DNA from: Lumbricus terrestris
Taxonomy: Eukaryota; Annelida; Clitellata; Crassiclitellata; Lumbricidae
Direction: 5' to 3'
Assembly (NCBI GenBank): GCA_949752735.1
Contig: OX457038.1
Location: 25,858,956-25,922,955, forward strand
DNA length: 64,000 bases
Shown: in pieces, positions 1 through 9,200 of the stretch
How the letters are laid out: each line of letters begins with the position of its first letter
How positions within the stretch are numbered: the first letter of the stretch is position 1
Position numbers and translations under genes: made by a program
Notes under the pieces: generated by a model
What the model saw: only the letters and a program-made list of their open reading frames with translations
Databases searched by the model: none
What the model was told of the DNA's origin: nothing

Positions 1-733
1 AGCATTTTAAGGTGTCGTCTTAACAAAATAGCTGTACTTTTTCAGTGACAAATTATAAACTTTTTGAATTTCCACATTGCAATGGCAGCATTTTAAGGTG
101 TCGTCTTAACAAAATAGCTGTACTTTTTCAGTGGCCCATTAGAAACTTTTTGAATTTCCACATTGAAATGGCAGCATTTTAAGGTGTCTTCTTACAAAAT
201 AGCTGTACTTTTTCAGTGACCCATCAGAAACTTTTTGAATTTCCACATTGCAATGGCAACATTTTAAGGTGTCTTCACAAAAAAATAGCTGTACTTTTTC
301 AATGACAAATTATAAACTTTTTGAATGAATTTCCACATTGCAATGGCAGCATTTTAAGGTGTCGTCTTAACAAAATAGCTGTACTTTTTCAGTGACAAAT
401 TATAAACTTTTTGAATTTCCACATTGCAATGGCAGCATTTTAAGGTGTCGTCTTAACAAAATAGAGCATGCTTTTTCAGTGACAAATTAGAAACTTTTTG
501 AATTTCCACATTGCAATCATTGCCATGCAATGGCAACATTTTAAGGTGTCCTCCTAACAAAATAGCTGTACCTTTTCAGTGACAAATTAGAAACTTTTTG
601 AATTTCCACATTTCAATGGCAGCACTTTAAGGTGTCTTCTAAACAAAATAGCTGTACTTTTTCAATGACAAATTATAAACTTTTTGAATTTCCACATTGC
701 AATGGCAGCATTTTAAGGTGTCTTCTTAACATG
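1..733. repeat. 86-bp tandem repeat array, about 8.5 copies
   Basis: The same unit restarts near 1, 87, 173, 258, 348, 434, 535, 621 and 707, giving periods of 85-90 bp plus one expanded copy of 101 bp. Each unit holds the landmarks ATTTCCACATTGCAATGGC and AAAATAGCTGTACTTTTTCA. Copies differ by only a few percent, so the array is young or homogenised. It runs off the left edge, so its full length is unknown. The only ORF here is chance. Confidence 0.95.
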
Positions 734-2171
734 ATAGTATCACATATTATAGTATTAAATAATGTCATTATAATCATATAATAATAAATAATATCACGGT
801 ATATTATAACACTTCTTGTAAAACAATGATGAAAACAGTAACTAAAAACCAATATCATTTCGTAAAATTTTTCTGGGGGGGAAATGTCAATCCTGGGGTT
901 GATTCTTTTGCCAGAAACCATTTTATTATGCGAATGTTATATAACTTTGCGTAGCCTAAATGTTTTCTATTATTTATTTCCTCTGTAAACTACTGTGCGT
1001 TTGCTGGTGGTATAATAAAGAATATTCTTACTTAATTACCTACTTTTATTAACGATGATCTTGGACGACTTGGAACATCACTGTCTCTCTCGTTGGTTGT
1101 AGCGGCTGTATATAGCCTATGCTTAGCAGCTTAAATGATGCACAGTGTACTACGGTAATTCAGGCTCCATTTCTGCTGTTTTAGTTAAAATTGTGCGTCC
1201 TTCTAAGCAAGCGATATAAATTATTAGGTGTGATTAGATGCAGCTGTGCAATTGTTAGATTAATGTTATCTTACACTGTGGTCCAGGGTTTAGAGTGGGC
1301 GGGAACGCGTATGAACGGCGTTTCCACTGCTCTCGAAATTCGTGACTTGCGTTCCCACTTCCCACTGCTAACCATGCATGGAACCCTGCATGGAAACTCA
1401 TGTGTTACAATATTATTCGACACCTCTTTTTGACGCGTTCCTCTTTATTAACTGGTGGCCGAATGGCCTCTAATAGCTGTCCCAATACCACTTTTGTTTC
1501 TCTTGCTTTCTCGCACTGGGAGCGCCTCTGATTAGTGTGCAATGCGAGAGGCGCTATAGGGCCTATAGATTATGGATATAAAGCAATATAGACAAGAACT
1601 AAAAATTTATTTTGTTTACGCCGTATACACATTTTGTCGAGACATGCTTGTTGCTGTTTTCCGACACTGTGTCATATGAAAGATCTGCTTAATTTCACCC
1701 TCGTCCTTTATCCAGGCTTGAGAAATGTCGCAATTCGGCCACAAAACAACTGATGACCCTTTTTAGTCGTTTGTTCAGAAATTTGTCCCAAGTTTTTGCC
1801 AGAAATAACGCAAGTCGGCAACGAAAAACCTGGCAGCTGATGACTATTTTAGTCATCGCTCATCAACTTCACAAATTGATTTATTTCACCTTCCTGCTTA
1901 TTCTCCACTGCTCATCGGTGCACATGTACATGTATGTTCTTCTTTCCTGGTAAACCTGCCAGCAATTACTTTTTTCTAATGATTTCCACTGCGCGTGACG
2001 GCTTTTACAACTGCACACGTGCACTTACAACTGCACATTTTGCGTAAAAAAACCTGCGTTACAGGCTGCGTACGTAGACGATTTTGCTTATCGTTATACA
2101 CTCGCCTGGTTATACTGTTTTCGCTCCTTTGAATGTGCCTCAATCACTCTGAAACTTCCTTGGAATCCTTG
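734..2171. other. intergenic DNA with scattered repeat relics
   Basis: I find no convincing coding exon here. The stretch holds a LINE/SINE tail near 1516-1562, a dispersed motif (GATGACC...TTTTAGTC) around 1750-1860 that recurs near 11.7, 41.6 and 59.8 kb, and an AACTGCAC-rich relic around 2008-2060 that recurs at 38.7 and 49.8 kb. Short ORFs here lack domain-like composition. Confidence 0.6.
1514..1564 (+). mobile_element. LINE/SINE family A 3'-tail fragment
   Basis: The segment reads GGGAGCGCCTCTGA, then a short spacer, then GAGGCGCTATA. This is the same 3' tail seen in the LINE end at 36.96 kb and in the SINEs at 43.1 and 53.1 kb. Only the tail is recognisable. Confidence 0.6.
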
Positions 2172-2179
2172 CTCAATAC

Positions 2180-3050
2180 CAGTGGCGTAACTACGGGGGG
2201 TGGGGGGCCAGAGGGGCAGCCGCCCCCCCAAATGAAAGGGCTGCCACCCCAGCTGCCTCCCCCAATCCCTGCGTTTGCTTTACTTTTTACTTTTACGAGT
2301 GATAAAGAATGTTATATAATTTCTGACTTATTTTATTTTTTATACATCTTCCTTAGAACCATACAAAGATGCATTTCATGAGCTCTACCGTCTTTCTCAG
2401 ATCGCTGTAAGTCCGGGAAATACCTGTTAGTAGTTCTGCTTGTAAGAGAAGCTTTTCTGCACTGAAACGAATAAAGACATATCTGTGAAACAGCATGACA
2501 GATTCGAGGCTCAGTAGCTTGGGTATTCTCTCTATTGAATCAGAGAGAGCCAAGGCTCTCAACATGACCACGTTTGTTGACGTTTTTGCTGCTAACCACA
2601 AAAACAGTAGAATACATCTATTTTAGGTTTGTGAAATTTGTACTGCCAATTATTATTTAGACAATTGATCATTAGACAAATTTTTTTCGCATTCTGATAT
2701 TTGTAGCTTCGGTTTAAGACAACTGAGACAAATTAAGAAAATATATTTGTAAATTCACTTACGACTACTATTTTGTGATTGTGACTTTTACTGAAATTAC
2801 TTCGTTCTTCAGTTACTGAGTTAAGACACGTTAACGTCGTTAAGACATGTCAATTATGTGATTGCTCTTTGCTGTCATGTCAATGATGTCATGACACTCC
2901 TGACTACTTTCAGTATTTTGTTCAATTGCTCAGTTATCGTGCGTACGGCTCGCGATGCCGATGCGCGCTTTAATTGCCAACGGTAGCCACCCCATCATTT
3001 CAAGCTGCCACTTCACTGCCCCCATGAAAAAATACCTGGCTACGCCACTG
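2180..3050. mobile_element. non-autonomous hAT-like transposon, 871 bp
   Basis: The ends are inverted: CAGTGGCGTAACTACG on the left and TGGCTACGCCACTG on the right. Both sides are flanked by the same 8-bp direct repeat, ctcaatac (2172-2179 and 3051-3058), which fits hAT-type target duplication. The interior is AT-rich and has no transposase ORF. ORFs inside it are not domain-like. Confidence 0.88.
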
Positions 3051-3071
3051 CTCAATACTAACTACGGTATG

Positions 3072-3239
3072 CATGGGCGGAGTTTATCACGGGCTAGGGG
3101 GCTAAGCCTCCCCCCCCCCCAAGAAAACCCAGATTCATGTTTTTTACCGTGTAAATGGTATCTTTTCCCGGACTTAACCCCCCCCCCCCCCGAAGAAGGC
3201 TTTAGCCTCTCCAAGAACGGAAACCAAACTCCGCCCATG
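3072..3239. mobile_element. MITE family A (CATGGGCGGAGTTT ends)
   Basis: The ends are inverted (CATGGGCGGAGTTT and AAACTCCGCCCATG) around a C-tract-rich interior. The flanks acggtatg and acggcagg match at 6 of 8 positions, as an aged 8-bp target duplication would. A second copy with a perfect duplication is at 40657-40816. Confidence 0.82.
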
Positions 3240-3771
3240 ACGGCAGGCTATAGATCTTCAATATCTTCCTCCTCTTCATAGGCCTACTCAAATCCTACAT
3301 TAGACCTCTTGCAAAAATTCACCAATCTCTACGCAACAGTAATACTGCTACCATGCATTTCCCACGAATTCCTGATATCAGAGAACTTTAACATACACGC
3401 AACACGCTGATAAGTTATAACCCGTCTGACTTATTATTTTGCTTTCGAATTTCTCACACTTTTGTCATCTACTAACCTGCCCACCTTGCTAAATTCCGTA
3501 TACCTACCGTCACAACCACACACTCGATCTCATCACCACACCATCTCTCTCAAAGTTACCGCCAGAAATCTCTTTCTCTGTTGATTCACCATCTGATCAT
3601 CACCCCATTTTCACACGCCTTAACACATCACCTACTCCCCAACCTAATCCCGTTTCTCGTTCTTTTCTCCGTGTCAGTTCCATAAACATCGAAGCCTTCA
3701 AAAAAATCTCTCCTCTTCAGACCTCGTTCTAAATCCTTCTTCCTGTCTCGATGACCTTCTGTCCCCTTATA
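3240..3771. other. spacer without recognisable features
   Basis: This is pyrimidine-rich, low-complexity-leaning DNA. I see no exon-like ORF, no terminal repeats and no clear match to other families in the window. Confidence 0.5.
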
Positions 3772-3779
3772 CCACTCTC

Positions 3780-4256
3780 CAGTGACGTAGACAATGGGGG
3801 TTTCGGTGGTTAAACCCCCCCCCCATTGACCTAGGGAAAAAGTTGTTTAAAGGTTATTTATCCACTTAGGCTAAATTTCTTTTCTTTCTCCTCCGTCAAG
3901 TGTTCACCGACGATGAGGCTCTAACAAAACTTCTCCATTTCGGCCGGTCTCTTGCGAGTTCTATTGCCTTTCTTAGCTCCAATCCTCTGTCTTCTATGTC
4001 CTCCAGTACGTTATCTATCCATTTCTTCTTTGGCCGTCCTCTGCTCCTCGTTCCTTCCACTTCTCCGTGCAGCGCCTTTGCCGGCTAAATAAGATAAAAC
4101 AAAACAATTGCTTGTAATAACAATTTTTTCTTGCATTATTCCCTTTGTTACTTTATTCCCTTTTTGTTTACTGTAATACTGTTGATTTGGTGTCACAAAG
4201 GGCTACCGGCCAGGCCATAAGCCCCCACCCACCATAAATTCCTGGCTACGCCACTG
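3780..4256. mobile_element. MITE family B (CAGTGRCGTAGRCAAGG type), 477 bp
   Basis: The left end CAGTGACGTAGACAATGG and right end CCTGGCTACGCCACTG form terminal inverted repeats. A perfect 8-bp target duplication, ccactctc, flanks it (3772-3779 and 4257-4264). Shorter relatives lie at 9736-9975 and 42376-42543 and share the internal TTAAACCCCCC tract and the GGTTATTTATCCACTTA-like segment. It encodes nothing recognisable; the superfamily is probably hAT. Confidence 0.88.
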
Positions 4257-4387
4257 CCACTCTCTCCTGCTTCTTGAAAAGCACGCTCCTATTATTACCA
4301 AATCTCACTCAAACGGCTCTCACTCAAACAACCCGTGGTACAATTCCTATATCCAGACCTTCAAGTCTTACCGTCGACGCCTCGAGC

Positions 4388-4536
4388 CATAGGCGCAACC
4401 ACCCTATGGGACCCACGGGACGCGTCCCCCCCAACTTTTGAGTGGTCCCATTGACTTTATCATTATGGTCCCCCCCAACTTTTAGGACGTGATTCATTTG
4501 GTCCCCCCCAACTTTTAGGACGTGATTGCACCTATG
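4388..4536. mobile_element. MITE family C (CATAGGCGCAACCACC ends), 149 bp
   Basis: The element has inverted ends (CATAGGCGCAA and TTGCACCTATG) and an internal tandem pair of a CCCAACTTTTAGGACGTGAT unit. It is flanked by a perfect 8-bp duplication, cctcgagc. The other copies are at 55354-55498 and, on the opposite strand, 45192-45330. Confidence 0.92.
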
Positions 4537-4559
4537 CCTCGAGCTCACGTATAGTAGGC

Positions 4560-4662
4560 CTATCAATTTTGTTTTGATTAAGCGCCTGTGAATAATCTGG
4601 TTCCCACGACTTCGCTTTCATGTGCGCTGTAGAAATCTCGAGAATACGATTACGTAATTATA
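4560..4662 (+). mobile_element. LINE family B 3'-end fragment
   Basis: The segment runs from GTTTTGATTAAGCGCCTGTG through GCGCTGTAGAAATCTCGAGA to an ATTACG-type tail. It matches the 3' ends seen in reverse at 12.1, 38.8 and 45.4 kb. Only the non-coding 3' portion is present. Confidence 0.7.
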
Positions 4663-4748
4663 TGGATGAGACCAACGACCTCATATATATTAGGATGAGA
4701 CCTTGCTGAATCTTCAGTTAAAAGGAACGAACTTATAGAGCGCCTATC

Positions 4749-4930
4749 TTGAGGATCCTGGGTGGCCGAGTGGGTTGTAGCCCGCTCGCCGCGCCGGCGA
4801 CGCGGGTTCGATTCCCCGGTCGGATCTTTACATACTGCGGGTTGCTCGGTCGCAATATAAACGTGGAGTCGACGCTGATATCATCTTCGTAATGGAAAAG
4901 AGTCGTTAAACCCATACATTTCATTTTTTC
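4749..4930 (+). mobile_element. tRNA-derived SINE with 12-bp target duplication
   Basis: A pol III-type A box (TGGCCGAGTGG, 4763-4773) and B box (GGTTCGATTCC, 4805-4815) sit at tRNA spacing near the 5' end. A perfect 12-bp direct repeat, agagcgcctatc, flanks the element at 4737-4748 and 4931-4942. The head resembles a tRNA, but no complete cloverleaf is kept, so I call it a SINE rather than a functional tRNA gene. It is a different family from the SINEs at 43.1 and 53.1 kb. Confidence 0.8.
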
Positions 4931-5290
4931 AGAGCGCCTATCAAATAATTATTATGGACTCAAGCGCGGAAACGATGTGTGGCGGCATTTACGGTAGGCC
5001 TATGCCGCCTATTCTAAAACGATAGATTGGCGGCGTATTTTACAGGCATGATGACAGCCCGAATAGACGTCTTTAAATTGAATGTCATGCAGCTGCAACT
5101 TATGCATGGCCAAGAACTGTCACGAAAATTACACGAAAAACGAATATGCATACAGGGCTACATAATTATTTACATTTTACGATCACGATTGGTGTAGAAT
5201 AGTGATGTCTACATGAGATGGAGCTCTTGGTTGAATTGCTGTGATTAATTATAATTATTGAATGATTTGAATTGTGTATTTCTAAAGCAG

Positions 5291-6235
5291 GCGTTCTTCG
5301 GAGAATCGTTTTACTTCTGTCGTTCGTGTTGCTGTGTCTGCTGCTGATTCTCTGCACTGGATACAGAAGCACGAATCAGCGAAGTAGTCAAGTTGCAACA
5401 ACAGCAGACGACAAAGAACACCGGAGGAGTCTGTCGTTCGCCGGCAAACAGGTGGTCGAAAGCAGGAGACTTAGAACAGCAGGAGGAGGGGGAGGACCAG
5501 CAGGAGGAGCAGGAGGAAGTGGAGCAGGAGAAGGAGCAGGAGGAAGTGGAGCAGGAGAAGGAGCAGGAGGAGGAGCAGGGGTGAAGGAGAAGCAGGAGGG
5601 GAGCTGGAGGAGGAGCAGGAGCAGGAAGAGGAACAGGAGGTGGAGGAGGAGCAGGAGGAAGTGGAGCAGGAGAAGGAGCAGGAGGAAGTGGAGCAGGAGA
5701 AGGAGCAGGGGTGGAGGAGAAGCAGGAGGGGAGCTGGAGGAGGAGCAGGAAGAGGAACAGGAGGTGGAGGAGGAGCAGGAGGAGGAGCAGAGGGAATTGG
5801 AGGAGAAGCAGAGGGAATTGGAGGAGAAGCAGGAGGTGGAGGAGGAGCTGGAGAAAATCGAGCAGTTAAGCGTCAGTTCATCAACCGAGGAGGTCGAGGA
5901 GGAGCAGGAGGAACAGGAGGAGAGGAAGAAGGAGGAAGTCGAGCAGATAAGCGTCAGTGCTCCTCGTCGTCCTCCTCCTCATCGGAGGAGAAGGACGACG
6001 AGGAGACCATGGTCAATTCCAGTTTATCAACGGAGTCATGAAGTCTGTCGACACGGAAGCAGCGGCCGCCATGCAGCAACTCATCGCGCGCAAGGCTACA
6101 TCTCTTGACGCACAGTTAATCGACGTCGTTCGTCGTCTGATAAATCCGCCACCGACTGAGGGACCGAGGGCGTTGGTGTTTGCAAGCGCTGACACACCAC
6201 AGTCAATGGAAGTTGACGCTCTGCTCAACCAACAG
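5291..6235 (+). CDS. 5' coding part of the methyltransferase gene: signal anchor, Glu/Gly-rich stalk, start of the catalytic region
   Basis: TAAAGCAG at 5283-5290 looks like a splice acceptor. The frame that follows gives a strongly hydrophobic helix and then CTGYRSTNQ. From about 5480 to 5990 the DNA is a GGAGGAG/GCAGGAG repeat, open in more than one frame. The end of the exon, from ATG 6038 (MKSVDTEAAAAMQQLIARK, then LIDVVRRLINPPP to LLNQQ), is clearly real because it joins in phase 0 to the exon at 8419 through donor CAG|gtatgc. That frame differs by one register from the hydrophobic helix. Either a small intron, an indel in the repeat or an assembly error separates them. An internal start at 6038 would give a 252-residue protein without an anchor. 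Confidence 0.6.
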
Positions 6236-9200
6236 GTATGCTCTCTATATAGTTCTCTCTCGCTTATCGTGCCTGCCTGCCAGTCTGTCTGAAAACGGAT
6301 ATCCTATCAAAAGGGCGACTTCAGAAGGGTGACCGTCAAAAGGACGAGTTCAAAAGGGCGCCGATTATACAGGCAACTGTTCAAAAGGTTGCCGATCAAA
6401 ACAGCGAGAAAAAGTCGCCTTTAGATAGGATACACTTTTTCACTATATTTTAAATATATGTATATATTACATGAAGATCTGCCCTGCAAGATGATGGGTG
6501 AAATGTTCTGGTGTGAATTTCCCCGGGGGAAATCCAGGGGAAATATCGGGTAGAAAAGTCGGGTGGAAAATGGGGGGAGAGACCTAGACTCACACGAACT
6601 TAAGCATAGAGGTTTTCTCCCCAGATTCGCACCAGTCTCTTCTGAGGCTTGTGTCACGTGATATTCTATCCCCCCTTAAAGCTATCTGTGGGGATGAATA
6701 AATCTATCCCCTGGATGAAATATACCGATCTAGACTATCCAGGGATAAACCATTCTATCCCCTTTATTGAAAATGCGTATAATTGAAAAATTTATGTTGT
6801 AATCAAAATTTGAAGTGATTCTAATTGTTTTTAGTGTCCTAAGCAATGTTCAGAGCAAGGCAACTTGAATTTACTTAGTGGCTCTAAGTGTTCTTAAGAA
6901 TTCTAAATGTTCTAAGTGCTCTAAAACCAAAGCAAGCAAAATTATCTAGTAGGAATAAACATGCCTGTTAGTGTCATTGTTCAAAGCAGATGGAAGTTAA
7001 TTTGAAAAAATAAATACACGCGGAAGATGGAAGTTAATTTGAAAAAATAAATACATGCGGAAGTGCCTTTTTCAACTTCTCTTCATCTGGGGATATGATT
7101 AAAACGGGGGATACTCTAATATTTTGTGACACCGGCACTTAATAAAAAAAACTGTGTAACGTTAGCCCGACCTCCCGTTTTTCACTTCATGTTTAAGATA
7201 AACAACATTTAACAGATGTGGAGGCCCTGCTCAGTAAAACCGTGGGTCCCAACCTTACAGAATCAATTTTAAAAGGACACACAATTTCACAAAACGTGTT
7301 AGGCCTATATTCAACGAATCAACATTTGTCTATTTGTTAATTCGTTCCTTCTTTTTAGCAATATCAACAGGTCTTTTAATATTCCAGTCTAGTGTTCAAG
7401 TATAGGCCTATGCATCTACGGTTTTACGGTTTAAGAATATTAGAGGGATTCGTGGTCAGACTTTTTTTAACCACGGCAGTCAGGGCACTCGTACAAGTAA
7501 ACGGTGCACATGTAGAAGTGATTTATGCCACAAATAAATTCTTGGCATGGAAAAATTCTGTCGGTCTTGTGGCAGGGCAAAGAAGGGCAAAGGGTTTACC
7601 AGATCTTTTGCCTTGATTTGTCCTGAATCCTGATGTAGTGTCGCCACTGACTAACATATTTTCGCGGTTACGCCAGTAGTAGAATTGATTTTTAACATGT
7701 TAAAACAAAGAGGTATGTTGATACGTTGATACTATTTCATAAATGCGTCGTATAGCACTTGAATTCCGATCGGATGAGGATCATGAGGTATTAAGTGTTT
7801 AAAATTTTATAGGCAGTTAAAACTGTGGACTCTTACTAGCATCTCTGGCTGATTTTTTTAGATCAATCTGCCTGGAAATGGAAACTCCACACATGTGCAA
7901 AGTTGTAGGTCTATTTGCTAAAATCGGAACTTTTCAAACGATTTTACAGTTTGTTCTGGGATTTTTTGCTCCTTTTTTCTATTATAATTAACAATGATAA
8001 AAATATTATTTTTTCATGTGTGGGGCGTCCAAAGTGTGGGGCCCGTGTTCAGCCGAACAAGTTGAACATGTCTTAATCCGACCCTGAACACATACGCAGT
8101 GGAGCCCCCTCTAAGAATTGCTTTGGTCATAATTTCTTTTAAATAATCAGCACGAATTATCTCCAATTGCCACTGTTAGGCCCTCTAAAACACTGAAATG
8201 TTAGCAGAGTTGTGTCTTCATGTGTCAACCGCATCAACGATATAGATTGCTCGCTGGCTTCTCTCAATCAGCCCTCAATTCCTTGGTGGATGCATTTCAC
8301 CAGTGACAAGCTGGAGCTGAACTGGTTGGAGAGTATTAAAGGTACTCCTACCTAGGTACCGTACATTATGAGGCGTTGTGTAAGTGAATAATTATCTTTG
8401 GTGTGATTGCAAATTCAGAGAAGAGGCTTTTTCATCGAGTGTGGAGGGTTTGATGGCGAGACATCTTCGAACAGTTTGCCCTTCGAACATAACAGAGAGT
8501 GGACGGGACTTCTCATCGAGGTCAATCCGTATTACTACACTCAACTCCTCGGCAAGAACCGCAAGGTGTGGACTCTCAACGCCTGTCTAAGTCCATACAA
8601 CTATGCAACAGAAGTAAGCAGCTGACGAGAGAGTAGGCCTTTTATCTAGACTTTTATATATGCAGGGGCGGATCCAGGGGGGGCAAATCCGGTCATGGTT
8701 CCCCATTGAGAAACGCCCATAGAACGTGGCCCCCATTTGGTTTCAACAAGCTTTCAGCAGCAGGTTTCAGACAATTCGGCAAAATTACTTTTAAAAAGTC
8801 ATCAATTTTTTCGGGCGTAAAGATCAAGAAACTTTTCCTAAATTTTGGCCCTCCCTTTGAAAATTTCTGTATCCACCCATGTATGTATCTGGTCATTAAT
8901 GCATTAATGTGTGTGTCTGAATATATATATATATATATATAATCTTGATTTTATGTATAATTGTCGACTTTTATGTATGCATTTCGACTTTTATATATGT
9001 ATACATCTGGACTTTTATAAACTTGTGTATGTCGGCTTGAGCGATATTTTAAGGAATGAAATGCTAATAAGGAAACAAGGTGGAAATAGTCAGCGCTTTT
9101 GACATTAAATATGATAATGTGCATATTGGTACTACAAGCAAAGAAAGATATTTTTGAGTTCAGATAGAAATTCTTTATAAAATGTGTGATATAGCCTAGT

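Noticed and set aside
4763..4815. Functional tRNA gene
   Set aside because: A and B boxes are present, but a full cloverleaf is not, and the whole 182-bp unit has a 12-bp target duplication, so it is a SINE.
5393..6041. Glu/Gln- and Gly-rich ORFs overlapping the methyltransferase 5' region as separate genes
   Set aside because: They are alternative frames of the same GGAGGAG tract, begin at non-ATG codons or inside the repeat, and have no independent signals.
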